Source: Delftia tsuruhatensis
Lineage (GTDB): Bacteria > Pseudomonadota > Gammaproteobacteria > Burkholderiales > Burkholderiaceae_C
DNA length: 64,000 bases
Reading direction: 5' to 3'
Assembly (NCBI RefSeq): GCF_903815225.1
Contig: NZ_LR813084.1
Coordinates: 3,452,501 to 3,516,500, forward strand
Shown here: positions 14,421-21,569 of the stretch, one piece after another
Layout: the number at the start of each line of letters is the position of its first letter
How positions within the stretch are numbered: position 1 is the stretch's first letter
Notes under the pieces: model-generated
Seen by the model: only the letters and a program-made list of their open reading frames with translations
Databases searched by the model: none
Told to the model about the DNA's origin: nothing
Program-made: the position numbers and the translations under genes

Positions 14421-14873
14421 ATGATCTCTGTCCCCGAGGAAGAAGCGAGGGAGCTGCTTAGCTCACCTCTTCTGCTGGAAGGCCCTTGCGAGTTCTTCGC
14501 ATGCAAGCAACGCCCCTGGCACCACACCATCGAGCAGGGGCTACTTCGGACTGACGGGACGCGAGCAGGCTTGTTGGCGAAAATTGAACATGTGATCGCG
14601 AAGAGCACGCACTTCAGAACCTTCCAGTTCAGCGTGTTCCGGTCCCAGCTCGGCGGACCTCAGCGCATCTACCAGTTGACAGTCACCAACTCCAAGCGGC
14701 CCATGAACGATCTCCATCAACTGTCACATGAGCACTTCGGGACTTCACGTAGTGAGCCTCAGCCACAGTGGGCTAGCTGGACTTTTGAACAGGCAATGTC
14801 ATACTTTTGCGAACGGTGCTGTATCACGATCGATCCACCCATAGACAACCCAGAGACCTTGAGGCTCAGATGA
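14421..14873 (+). CDS. Accessory protein, first of a coupled pair (DUF6978-like?)
   Basis: A 150-residue protein with no signal or membrane segment: CEFFACKQRPWHHTIEQGLL, then a basic strand-rich middle (FRTFQFSVFRSQLGGPQRIYQLTV), a histidine segment (DLHQLSHEHFG), and a C-terminal SYFCERCCITI. Its stop overlaps the start of the next gene (ATGA), so the two are translated together. The layout resembles what I remember of DUF6978 proteins, which precede DUF1828 proteins, but this is from memory and not checked. It lies downstream of cI, where prophages carry genes expressed in the lysogen. Confidence 0.5.
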   Translation: MISVPEEEARELLSSPLLLEGPCEFFACKQRPWHHTIEQGLLRTDGTRAGLLAKIEHVIAKSTHFRTFQFSVFRSQLGGPQRIYQLTVTNSKRPMNDLHQLSHEHFGTSRSEPQPQWASWTFEQAMSYFCERCCITIDPPIDNPETLRLR

Positions 14874-15613
14874 TCTGCCATAACCTATCCACATTGATCG
14901 GGTTCGCGTGCACCCCGCTCAACGACGAGGGGACGGTGGCCATGCTGACAACGCCCTTCCGCTTCGCCGATGGCGACCCGATCCCCATGTTTGTGCAGCA
15001 TGCAGGCGGGGCCGTGCGCTTCTTCGATGATGGCTACATGGCCCTTCATTTCTCTGGCCGAGGAATGAAGCTCGATAGCATGCGAGAGGGAAAATTTCTG
15101 GCGAACGCTGCTCAACGTAATGGTGCGTCATACACGGATGATTGGATTCTCGAAACCATAGCAACCCCGTCGAATGCGCAACAAGCTTTCGCCAACTACG
15201 TGGCAGCAGCTCTCGACATATGCGCATGGGAGCGAGATAACGAAGGCTCCAATACTGACATGGTGCTACTGGTTGATGAAGTAGCGATGGCCTATAGAGC
15301 AATTTACCCAGATGCCGACATATCCAGAAATCCAGGATTTAAAGGAGTGTCTGGAAAAACAGTAAGCCTTGATTTGCTAGTTAATGGAGTTGGAATTGCT
15401 GTAACATCAACTCACCACTCTGCAATTAATGCCGCGCTTCATAAAATTGTTGATATTAGCCAGTCCACTCAGAATTCCGGCAGAAAATTGCGCTTCGTCA
15501 TTGATGACAGAGAAGACCCTGAAAAGGCCAAATCAGAAGCATTCATTCTGCAAGCTGCAGCCGAGGTTCAGTTGCTGAGCAACTTGGAGAGAGCGCCAGC
15601 GCTGCACAACTAG
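14870..15613 (+). CDS. DUF1828-like protein, second of a coupled accessory pair
   Basis: A 247-residue protein. The N-terminal half fits DUF1828: PFRFADGDPIPMFVQHAGGAVRFFDDGYMALHFSGRGM, then a REGKFLANAAQRNGASYTDDWIL segment. The C-terminal half (VSLDLLVNGVGIAVTSTHHSAIN... LRFVIDDREDPEK) looks like the companion DUF1829-type domain. The DNA turns distinctly A+T-richer from about 15,300, a sign of separate origin. GAGG stands 5 nt before the ATG, which overlaps the previous stop. A strong terminator follows. Function is unknown; defence or toxin-antitoxin activity is a reasonable guess from location only. Confidence 0.6.
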   Translation: MICHNLSTLIGFACTPLNDEGTVAMLTTPFRFADGDPIPMFVQHAGGAVRFFDDGYMALHFSGRGMKLDSMREGKFLANAAQRNGASYTDDWILETIATPSNAQQAFANYVAAALDICAWERDNEGSNTDMVLLVDEVAMAYRAIYPDADISRNPGFKGVSGKTVSLDLLVNGVGIAVTSTHHSAINAALHKIVDISQSTQNSGRKLRFVIDDREDPEKAKSEAFILQAAAEVQLLSNLERAPALHN

Positions 15614-15624
15614 GTCGCAACCGT

Positions 15625-15647
15625 AGCCCGCCCCGAGCGGGCTTTTT
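15625..15647 (+). terminator. Rho-independent terminator after the DUF1828-like gene
   Basis: AGCCCGC and GCGGGCT form a perfect 7-bp stem with a 5-nt loop, followed by a run of T. It would end the cI-side transcript. Confidence 0.9.
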
Positions 15648-15727
15648 CATGCCCGGTCGCCACAAGGCAGGCAGTCGTGACAGCAGGATGGTAGTGCCGC
15701 GCTGTTGCGGCGCCATCGGAGCATTGA

Positions 15728-15925
15728 ATGCCCTACACCACCCTGCAAGACATCGAGACCCTGGCGGCAGATCTATCAAGTGCCCGCGCCCTGCCAGATT
15801 GGCATCCGGCGAAGGATCTCCAGATCACCACACTTGAGCTGCGTGTCCAGCAGTCTATTGATGAGCTGGATGCTGGCGGCGCCACGGCCGACGATCCGCG
15901 ACTGGTCAGGTTGCGATCTCTGTAG
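15728..15925 (+). CDS. Small phage protein, unknown function
   Basis: A 65-residue acidic, helical protein (MPYTTLQDIETLAADLSS... DDPRLVRLRSL) with no cysteine or membrane segment. A GGAG lies a few bases upstream of the ATG. It stands alone between two terminators, so it would be a monocistronic unit. A small antitoxin, anti-repressor or modulator is possible, but nothing in the sequence shows which. Confidence 0.45.
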   Translation: MPYTTLQDIETLAADLSSARALPDWHPAKDLQITTLELRVQQSIDELDAGGATADDPRLVRLRSL

Positions 15926-15975
15926 CCGCCCCACCCCGGCGCCATCGGCCAACCGAGCCACCCTACTCCAACACA

Positions 15976-15999
15976 AGCCCCGCGCGACGGGACTTTTTT
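15976..15999 (+). terminator. Probable terminator after the 65-residue protein gene
   Basis: AGCCCCG and CGGGACT pair with one mismatch around a 5-nt loop, followed by six T residues. It separates the small gene from the left operon control region. Confidence 0.7.
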
Positions 16000-16042
16000 G
16001 CGTCCGCGTGCAGCGTGGGGATGGGTAGTTTTTCGAAATCTA

Positions 16043-16054
16043 TAGCATTTGCAA
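16043..16054. promoter_or_regulatory. Operator of TAGC-N4-GCTA type (TAGC-ATTT-GCAA, one mismatch)
   Basis: This matches the cI/cro operator form at 7 of 8 fixed positions. It lies exactly 33 bp from the perfect site at 16076, the same distance that separates the two operators of the cI/cro region. Confidence 0.55.
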
Positions 16055-16075
16055 ATATTCATCTTGCGCAATTCA

Positions 16076-16087
16076 TAGCATGTGCTA
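16076..16087. promoter_or_regulatory. Operator TAGC-ATGT-GCTA upstream of the left operon
   Basis: A perfect match to the TAGC-N4-GCTA form found twice between cI and cro. It lies 162 bp upstream of the first gene of the plus-strand operon, so CI (and/or Cro) should control that operon too. Confidence 0.65.
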
Positions 16088-16249
16088 AAGTTCATCACAA
16101 CGCACCACCAAGCGCCAAGACCTCGGCAAGCGATACGAAGCCGGTAAGCCCAACAGGATGCAGAGGGCAGGTCCAGGGATGAACTCCCGCCAGCGAGGTG
16201 TTGCGAGGGGTGCCGCAGGCATCCATTCCTCAACCTGTTGGAGTGATTG

Positions 16250-16663
16250 ATGCCGCCCTTCTCCCGCCACCTCCTCGAAGAGATCACGCTCAGCAAGGCG
16301 GAAGCGCTATTGCAGGTCCGCCGAGACGCGCGCCACGGGCACAGCAGCCTCACTGAAGGCTGGATCCGGCGCATCTGCCGCGACAACGGACTGCAGCCGC
16401 ATCAAGTACGCGCTGCAGAGCGCCAGGGCCGCGAGCTGCGTGCAAAGGGCGTGCCCTGCATGTGCTCGTACTGCGGTTTCGGCGGCAACGGCCAGATCGA
16501 AGACCGCGAGCGCATCCGCATTGACTACGCCGCCGCTCGGCGCGAGCAGCTGGCAACAGCCGGCATGTCCTACGACGAGCGCGAGCAAACCATCCAGGCC
16601 GAGATCGACGCGGGCGCCGCGTTCCAGGCCCTCCCCATCACCGTCAAAAGGAGTACCTCATGA
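16250..16663 (+). CDS. Phage protein of unknown function, first gene of the left operon
   Basis: A 137-residue basic protein. The N-terminal half is helical (HLLEEITLSKAEALLQVRRDAR... GWIRRICRDNGLQPHQV) and could bind DNA. It is followed by a CMCSYCGFGGNG metal-binding-like motif. GGAG 7 nt upstream supports the ATG at 16250; a TTG at 16247 is in frame just before it. It is the first gene after the OL-like region and overlaps the next small gene by 4 bp. Lambda's early left operon starts with an antiterminator, but I see no arginine-rich N-like motif here. Confidence 0.55.
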   Translation: MPPFSRHLLEEITLSKAEALLQVRRDARHGHSSLTEGWIRRICRDNGLQPHQVRAAERQGRELRAKGVPCMCSYCGFGGNGQIEDRERIRIDYAAARREQLATAGMSYDEREQTIQAEIDAGAAFQALPITVKRSTS

Positions 16664-16794
16664 GCCAGGCCGCATGCCTGTTTCGTCTCGTCGCCATGCG
16701 CCGCCGCGCTGGCGGAACCCTGCTGCGGTCCATGGCCTGGGCCTTGGGCCTGCTCTGGCGCAATCACCGCGCATCCCAGCGCCAGCACCTGTAA
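16660..16794 (+). CDS. Very small basic protein (44 residues)
   Basis: A 44-codon gene with a good ribosome-binding site (AAAAGGAG, 6 nt before the ATG). Its ATG overlaps the stop of the upstream gene (ATGA). The product is arginine-rich with one hydrophobic stretch (LLRSMAWALGLLW) that could lie in or on the membrane. Signals and spacing support it as a real gene despite its size. Function unknown. Confidence 0.55.
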   Translation: MSQAACLFRLVAMRRRAGGTLLRSMAWALGLLWRNHRASQRQHL

Positions 16795-16814
16795 CCCCAG
16801 AGGAAACCGAATCC

Positions 16815-17414
16815 ATGGAACTCGAAATCACAGGGGAAGAGACCGGCGCCCAGCTCATCAAGCTGCTGGTCAAAGCTCGCCACGTCGCCCGGGGTTTGAA
16901 CAAGGCGCGCGACGTCTACAACGAGGCGGCATCAATCTGGGGTGAGTCTCACAAGCGATTTGAAGAGGGGACCGCGCAGAAAGAGCGCGCTGCACAGGGA
17001 ATCACCCAGTGCAAAGAGGCGCTCCTGGACATTCGGTTCGGCGAGATCGAGCTGGGTCACTTCACCATGACGCTGAGCCGCCATCTGGACGCGAAGGCAG
17101 ACCGCCAGCATGTGCTCGAAGCGCTAAATGTGGGCCTGGCCGCGCGCCAGTCGGATGAGTACAAAAAATACGGCAAGACCACTGCAAGCCTGATCTACAC
17201 GCTGCAGCTTGAAAACTCATCCAGCCGCCGCGGCGAGGACTGGGATATACCGCCGCTCGCGTGGTGCTGCCATCTCGCCTTCATGAACAAGATGACGACG
17301 GACCCCGAGTTCGACCGTGCGTCCCACGATGTGCTGAACGAAGTGTTCAACGGGTACTGGGGCGAGTATCAAGAGCGTCCGCTCATGGAACGGCTGGCCG
17401 GAGGTGTCGCGTGA
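16815..17414 (+). CDS. Phage protein of unknown function
   Basis: A 199-residue, largely helical protein (GAQLIKLLVKARHVARGLNKARDVYNEAAS...) with a charged middle and an acidic C-terminus. It lies 20 bp after the small basic protein in the left operon. AGAGGA precedes the ATG at about 10 nt. It has no signal, membrane segment or recognisable motif. Genes in this position of lambdoid phages often encode recombination or host-takeover proteins, but I see no support for a specific role. Confidence 0.55.
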   Translation: MELEITGEETGAQLIKLLVKARHVARGLNKARDVYNEAASIWGESHKRFEEGTAQKERAAQGITQCKEALLDIRFGEIELGHFTMTLSRHLDAKADRQHVLEALNVGLAARQSDEYKKYGKTTASLIYTLQLENSSSRRGEDWDIPPLAWCCHLAFMNKMTTDPEFDRASHDVLNEVFNGYWGEYQERPLMERLAGGVA

Positions 17415-17548
17415 TGGTCTCCGCTGCAGACCAGGCCGGCGCAAAGCGTTGCCCCACCGCTGTTGCACACCACGCTGAAAACCTACGACGCGTCGGTTTT
17501 GCTCGGCTCACTTTTGAGCCGAGCGCAGCAGAGCTTTCAAATGAGGGT

Positions 17549-17974
17549 TCAAGGCTTGGTTTTTTTGACCGCAGCCTCTGCGCCCTTCTGCCGCCGCTCT
17601 CGGGCAGCGGCGAGAAGTGCAGATTTGATCGCCATCTCTATCGTCAAGCCAGATTCCTCCGCAAGGCTTTCGACGGCTTCGCGAAGCTCGGGGTCGTTCT
17701 CCAAGTCAAACGTGTGCACAAGCTTTTGGGCTGCTGGGTACTTCGGAACGTCCGCCCCATCGTCAATGTTTCCGCGGCCATAAGCGAGCCACTCAAAACT
17801 GACTGCCAGCGCCTTCGCCAGTTTCGCAGCGACCTCAGTGCGGGGCTTGCTACGGCCCTGCTCGTAGCGAGAGATCTGCGCGGGCGCAACGCCGCTGACC
17901 TCGGCCAAGTCAGCCTGAGACCAGCCATGGCCGGAGCGCGCCTTGATGAGGCGCTGTGGAAGTTCGCTGTCCAT
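17549..17974 (-). CDS. Second phage repressor, Xre-type HTH
   Basis: A 141-residue protein with a clear N-terminal HTH_3 domain: PQRLIKARSGHGWSQADLAEVSGVAPAQISRYEQGRSKPRTEVAAKLAKAL. The C-terminal part (DPELREAVESLAEESGLTIEMAIKSALLAAARERR) looks like a ribbon-helix-helix/Arc-type module rather than an S24 domain, so it is probably not self-cleaving. The ATG at 17974 is preferred over a TTG at 17983. It is divergent from the arc-antirepressor genes, as mnt is from arc-ant in phage P22. It probably represses that locus. Confidence 0.75.
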   Translation of the reverse strand: MDSELPQRLIKARSGHGWSQADLAEVSGVAPAQISRYEQGRSKPRTEVAAKLAKALAVSFEWLAYGRGNIDDGADVPKYPAAQKLVHTFDLENDPELREAVESLAEESGLTIEMAIKSALLAAARERRQKGAEAAVKKTKP

Positions 17975-18074
17975 TTTTTCCAAATTTAGTCATGAACAGT
18001 ATTGACAAGTAGCGAACGGTATTTACACTACTCTTCATGACTGTTCAGTATCAATCACAACCAAGTTTGATTCT
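17975..18074. promoter_or_regulatory. Divergent control region of the repressor and arc-ant genes
   Basis: For the rightward genes, TTGACA (18002-18007) and TACACT (18024-18029) are separated by 16 nt. Around them are GAACAGTATT (17994), GAACGGTATT (18014) and GTTCAGTATC (18043), plus the inverted pair TGAACAGT/ACTGTTCA (17993-18000 and 18040-18047). These are plausible operators for the HTH repressor or the Arc-like protein. They are unlike the TAGC-N4-GCTA sites of the first immunity region. Confidence 0.6.
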
Positions 18075-18251
18075 ATGTCGAAAGCCAAGCAGAAGCCTCC
18101 CATCCAGTTTAGGCCGACGGACGACCTTGAGCACTACCTTCGAACCAAGGCGAAGGAAGCGTTCCGCAGCGTCAACCAGGAGATCCTGTTTCGTCTCGAA
18201 CTGAGCCGCCGCGCGGATGAGCAGTGCGAGGCGGGAACAAGCCCGCAGTGA
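18075..18251 (+). CDS. Arc-like ribbon-helix-helix repressor
   Basis: A 58-residue protein: PPIQFRPTDDLEHYLRTKAKEAFRSVNQEILFRLELSRR. An N-terminal strand followed by two helices with SVNQEI(L) is the Arc/Mnt pattern (P22 Arc has SVNSEI at the same place). Such proteins bind DNA as dimers through the strand and damp transcription of their own operon. It is first after the promoter at 18,002 and is followed by the antirepressor gene after 125 bp. Confidence 0.75.
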   Translation: MSKAKQKPPIQFRPTDDLEHYLRTKAKEAFRSVNQEILFRLELSRRADEQCEAGTSPQ

Positions 18252-18376
18252 GCCGGTGCAAATGTCGCCGTACACACATTTCAGGCACTGAAAAACACCT
18301 CAAGAGTGACTTTTCTAAGTCTCGCAATTTTTCAAGAAGTAGCCGACAGTTGGCCGCAACAGAAAGGAGCCCAGCA

Positions 18377-19279
18377 ATGAACGAACTAATCCCCGTAGCG
18401 CCGCGCGAGATCGGCGGCGTAACCATGCTGACCTCGGAAGGGCGTGACCTGCACACGTACCTGGACGTGGGTCGTGACTTCTCCAACTGGATCAAAGACC
18501 GGATTGAGCAGTACGAGTTCGTCGAGGGGCGCGACTACAAAACCTACCTTCTCGCCAATATTGGCGAGAAGGGTCAAGGTCGCCCGACGAAGGAGTACAT
18601 CATCAGCGTCGGTATGGCCAAAGAACTGGCAATGGTCGAGCGCACCCCAAAGGGCAAGGAGGCTCGCCTGTATTACATCGCCTGCGAGCGCCGCGTGCTG
18701 GTCGGCGACGTGGCCACTCTGCCAGCGCCAGTGGAGATGAAGCCCGCTCGTGTCCGCGGCCGCACGCCCCTGGATCAGGTCAAGGTGATCAACTTCGTCG
18801 GCGACGCACTGAAGGACGTGCCCGGCATCCGCCTCGATGTGGTCGCAGCCGCCAAGCTCCAGGCCTTCGAACAGCACACCGGCATCGACTTCAGCGAGTT
18901 CCGCCGCGCGCTGCCCCCCGTGGCACTGGAGCGCATGGTCCATCTCAACCCCACGCAAATCGGAGCCCGCCTCGCGGAGCAGACTGGCCGCGCCAAAGTC
19001 AGCAGCCAGCTCGTCAACAAGGTACTTCTGCAGCTTGGCCTTCAGCGCAAGGTCGAGGACGGTTACGCGCTGACTGAAGCAGGCCTCAAGTACGGCGAGG
19101 TGCTGCCCTTCAAGGCCAAGAACGCACACCACGGAAATCAGATCGACTGGTGGGAATCTGTCGTTGATGTGGTGCGCGAGAACATGCCCGCGGCGGATGG
19201 AAAGCGCGGCAGCGGCGGCAGTGTGATCCCGCTGAAACCAAGGCAGGGCTCAGATGAACCCCAGACAGCCCTGCTCTGA
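18377..19279 (+). CDS. Phage antirepressor, AntA/AntB family
   Basis: A 300-residue protein. The N-terminal AntA domain runs from GVTMLTSEGRDLHTYLDVGRDFSNWIKDRIEQYEFVEGRDY to GRPTKEYIISVGMAKELAMVERTPKGKEARLYYIACERR, a very characteristic stretch. The C-terminal 180 residues are variable and partly helical (PTQIGARLAEQTGRAKVSSQLVNKVLLQL). AAAGGAG 7 nt upstream fixes the ATG. Antirepressors of this type inactivate repressors, including those of other phages. Together with the Arc-like and HTH genes it forms a P22 immI-like locus. Confidence 0.9.
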   Translation: MNELIPVAPREIGGVTMLTSEGRDLHTYLDVGRDFSNWIKDRIEQYEFVEGRDYKTYLLANIGEKGQGRPTKEYIISVGMAKELAMVERTPKGKEARLYYIACERRVLVGDVATLPAPVEMKPARVRGRTPLDQVKVINFVGDALKDVPGIRLDVVAAAKLQAFEQHTGIDFSEFRRALPPVALERMVHLNPTQIGARLAEQTGRAKVSSQLVNKVLLQLGLQRKVEDGYALTEAGLKYGEVLPFKAKNAHHGNQIDWWESVVDVVRENMPAADGKRGSGGSVIPLKPRQGSDEPQTALL

Positions 19280-19295
19280 GCCCCGGGCGCTGAAG

Positions 19296-19331
19296 GTTCA
19301 CGCGGAGGCGGTGACCTCCTGAACTGTTTTT
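19296..19331 (+). terminator. Terminator after the antirepressor gene
   Basis: GTTCA-CGC-GGAGG and CCTCC-TGAAC pair with a 3-nt bulge around a 6-nt loop and are followed by a T-rich run. It lies 16 bp after the antirepressor stop. Confidence 0.75.
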
Positions 19332-19423
19332 CTTTGAACAGTGATTCCAAACGAAGCTTTTGGCCGGCTTTTTTTGATTGCTGACCGATAGCATCGATAC
19401 ATATTTTTTCAAGGACCCTGGAC

Positions 19424-19519
19424 ATGCCAAATGCGCCCCCTACAAAAGCTGAAGGCCAGCAGCGCGAACTGCCAGCCTTCGCCGAGAACTGCGCAGCGCG
19501 AACCGCGCAGAACTCTTGA
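19424..19519 (+). CDS. Possible 31-residue peptide
   Basis: A short frame (MPNAPPTKAEGQQ... ending ARTAQNS) with AAGGA 8 nt before the ATG, in the 270-bp gap between the antirepressor terminator and the next gene. It is hydrophilic. Support is only the ribosome-binding site and the lack of anything else in the gap. Confidence 0.3.
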   Translation: MPNAPPTKAEGQQRELPAFAENCAARTAQNS

Positions 19520-19549
19520 TCAAAAACCCGTAGCAAGGAATTTTAGACC

Positions 19550-20302
19550 ATGAAGAATGATGCCACGCCTCGCGCGGCAGGGGAAACCCACGCCGGAATC
19601 AACCCCAAGATCGGCCGCAACCCCCGCCCTACCCCTCCGACCCGCCGTGCAGCGCCAGCCCTGCCCGATCCTATTACGGCCCTCGACCTCCTTGAGCGGA
19701 TCAAGGAGATTGCTGTGCACTGGCAATGCCTCATTGACAGCACGCTGGAGACGCACCGTTTCCATGCCAACGTCCATCCCAAACCGCTCCCACCGCTGCC
19801 TGATTGGGCCGTCCAACGCCTGCAAGACCAGGGACGCGCCCAGGCTGCCGATGAAGATTTCAGCAGAAAAGTTCGGCTTCTTGAGGACTGGCTGCACATC
19901 TCGGCCGGACACGGCTCGCAGTACCGCTACGAGGTATGGACCTCGAAAGGCGCGCGCCTAGCCTTCCGTCATGAGTCTTGGGCCGAGGCAGCGGAAGTGC
20001 TGGCGAAGCTGAAGCCGCAGCACCCCGACGCCTTCGTGAGCCGGCTGCATGTGACGGCGGCAACACCGCCGAGTGAATGCGAGCCGGCGCTACTGGATAC
20101 GCTGGTTGGCAAGGTGGAGCATATCGGCACCTGGTTCAACGAAAGCGACACAGGCACTGACCTGATCGCCGTGCAGGATGCAACCGGGCGCCAAGTCATG
20201 GTCGCGGCCGAGATACTGCGGCAGCATGCTGTGTATGAGCGCCTGGACAAGAGTGGCCGCGAGTACCTGGATTGGTACTTGGAGCGGAGTGGCAAGGCAT
20301 GA
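19550..20302 (+). CDS. Phage protein of unknown function
   Basis: A 250-residue soluble protein. After a proline-rich N-terminus (GRNPRPTPPTRRAAP), residues 40-110 are helical (ITALDLLERIKEIAVHWQ). The C-terminal two thirds contain alternating strand/helix segments (YRYEVWTSKGARLAFRHESW, VAAEILRQHAVYERLDKSGREYLDWYLER). AAGGA lies upstream of the ATG. Its stop overlaps the next start (ATGA), the beginning of a set of coupled genes. No family recognised. Confidence 0.55.
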   Translation: MKNDATPRAAGETHAGINPKIGRNPRPTPPTRRAAPALPDPITALDLLERIKEIAVHWQCLIDSTLETHRFHANVHPKPLPPLPDWAVQRLQDQGRAQAADEDFSRKVRLLEDWLHISAGHGSQYRYEVWTSKGARLAFRHESWAEAAEVLAKLKPQHPDAFVSRLHVTAATPPSECEPALLDTLVGKVEHIGTWFNESDTGTDLIAVQDATGRQVMVAAEILRQHAVYERLDKSGREYLDWYLERSGKA

Positions 20303-20736
20303 GCGACGTCGCAGAACGCAAGGCCCCTGCCCTGCAGCAGCCCAGCCGCGCCATGCCGGCGACGGCTGTGGGCCAACTGGAGCACCCTGCCCAGGCTACA
20401 GGAATGTTCGGGCGGCACATCTTGCTCACCCATCACAGCCTCTTCGGCCACGTCATCGAAGCGGGAGACGTGATCAGCGTGGATTTCGATGCGCGCCGCA
20501 TCACCTGCGACTCCGACTACCTGATCGCCTTCTATTACGGCCAGGGTCATCAATGGTTTGGCGTGAGGCGGTTCCATCACCGTCTGGACGGCTCCCTTGA
20601 AATCGCTGATCCCCACGGGCTTGATGCGCTGCAGTGGGGCAAATGCACGCCCGAGATACTCAACTCCATCACCGTCTTCGGCCGCGTGCTGGAGGTGTTC
20701 AAGCCAGTCAGCAAAACGAGGTGCCGCCATGGTTGA
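20299..20736 (+). CDS. Phage protein with S24-like fold pattern, unknown function
   Basis: A 145-residue protein. LTHHSLFGHVIEAGDVISVDFDARRITCDSDYLIAFYY, then FGVRRFHHRLDGSLEIAD and ITVFGRVLEVFKP, follow the order of a LexA/S24 peptidase domain (S-x2-P-x-I-x-x-GD, DG-Y-V, V-K-R, GrV). It has no HTH domain. The serine may be present, but the position of the catalytic lysine reads arginine (VRR). If the match is right it is a degenerate, probably inactive relative that could interfere with repressor or UmuD-like dimers. The match is by eye and moderate. It is coupled by 4- and 8-bp overlaps to its neighbours. Confidence 0.5.
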   Translation: MSDVAERKAPALQQPSRAMPATAVGQLEHPAQATGMFGRHILLTHHSLFGHVIEAGDVISVDFDARRITCDSDYLIAFYYGQGHQWFGVRRFHHRLDGSLEIADPHGLDALQWGKCTPEILNSITVFGRVLEVFKPVSKTRCRHG

Positions 20737-21433
20737 AGCGCCATGCATTGATGTCGCGAAGCCCGACATCCTCCAAGAGCATGAAGCTTTGGCTCGCCAC
20801 GTGGCTCGGCGCGTGCACAACTTGATCTTGCCTCTTGCGGACCTGTTGCCACGCATCCCCGGCCATGAAGCCGTCGACACGGCTGATGCTCTACTGATGG
20901 ACGTGAACAGGACCGACGGAACGTGGATGGGGGACGGCCCGAGGCCGGCCATGGGTGAGCTTCTCGCCATGGTCGCCGACAGCTTGGACACAGCAACAAA
21001 GGCGCTGAGCGCTGCAGAGACCGACGGCAGTGACCCCATCAACGCCGCGCGCTGCCTGCTTCGAGAAGCTCTGCCGCTGGCAATCGATCTGTCCGGTGCC
21101 TTCCGGTCTTCTCGACTTGCGGGAGATTCATCGGCTCTCAGGGCGCTGCAGGAGCGACAGCAGGCCGTCTATGCGCCTGCAAGCGAACCGGGACCAGCCT
21201 CCAACCAAGAAGAAACCAAGCGGCACCACGTTCTTAGCGCCATCGCATTGCACGCGAGCATCCTGCTCGATGTGGTGGACAGCGCCGGCAGAACCGCAAA
21301 CATCAACGAGATCCGGGGAGTTCTTGATGCGGCCCGGTTACTGACTGCCACCATCGGCAGCCTGGCAGATGGCATGACAGGAGAGAACAAGCGCGGCGAT
21401 CAATACGGCTGGCACAACGCCTGCCAAAACTAG
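20729..21433 (+). CDS. Phage protein of unknown function
   Basis: A 234-residue, almost entirely helical protein (DILQEHEALARHVARRVHNLILPLADLLPRI... MGELLAMVADSLDTATKALSAAE) with acidic and alanine-rich segments. GAGGTG 5 nt before the ATG and an 8-bp overlap with the preceding gene support the start. The heptad-like spacing suggests helix bundles rather than an enzyme. No family recognised. Confidence 0.5.
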   Translation: MVEAPCIDVAKPDILQEHEALARHVARRVHNLILPLADLLPRIPGHEAVDTADALLMDVNRTDGTWMGDGPRPAMGELLAMVADSLDTATKALSAAETDGSDPINAARCLLREALPLAIDLSGAFRSSRLAGDSSALRALQERQQAVYAPASEPGPASNQEETKRHHVLSAIALHASILLDVVDSAGRTANINEIRGVLDAARLLTATIGSLADGMTGENKRGDQYGWHNACQN

Positions 21434-21569
21434 CAATCAACATGGCAGAGCAAAATGAAAAACGCCCCCGCTTCACGCGCCAAGACGGGTCATCGCACAG
21501 CGTACGCGCCCTCCTCGTGAATGCTTGGGAATCCCTTTGTCGTCAGACCACACAGCAAGGAGTTTTCTC

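Larger units (their letters stand above)
16000..16249 (+). promoter_or_regulatory. Control region and leader of the left operon (OL-like)
   Basis: No gene is recognised here. The A+T-rich first part (16,029-16,095) contains two repressor operators, listed separately. A leader of about 160 nt follows before the first gene. I could not fix a convincing -35/-10 pair; TTGCGC at 16064-16069 is one candidate. The long leader could hold an antitermination site. Confidence 0.45.

Noticed and set aside
18252..18376. Possible antisense RNA (sar-like) between the Arc-like and antirepressor genes
   Set aside because: P22 has such an RNA here, but the minus-strand promoter candidates in this gap (for example TTGAAA with AAGTCA) are too weak to annotate.
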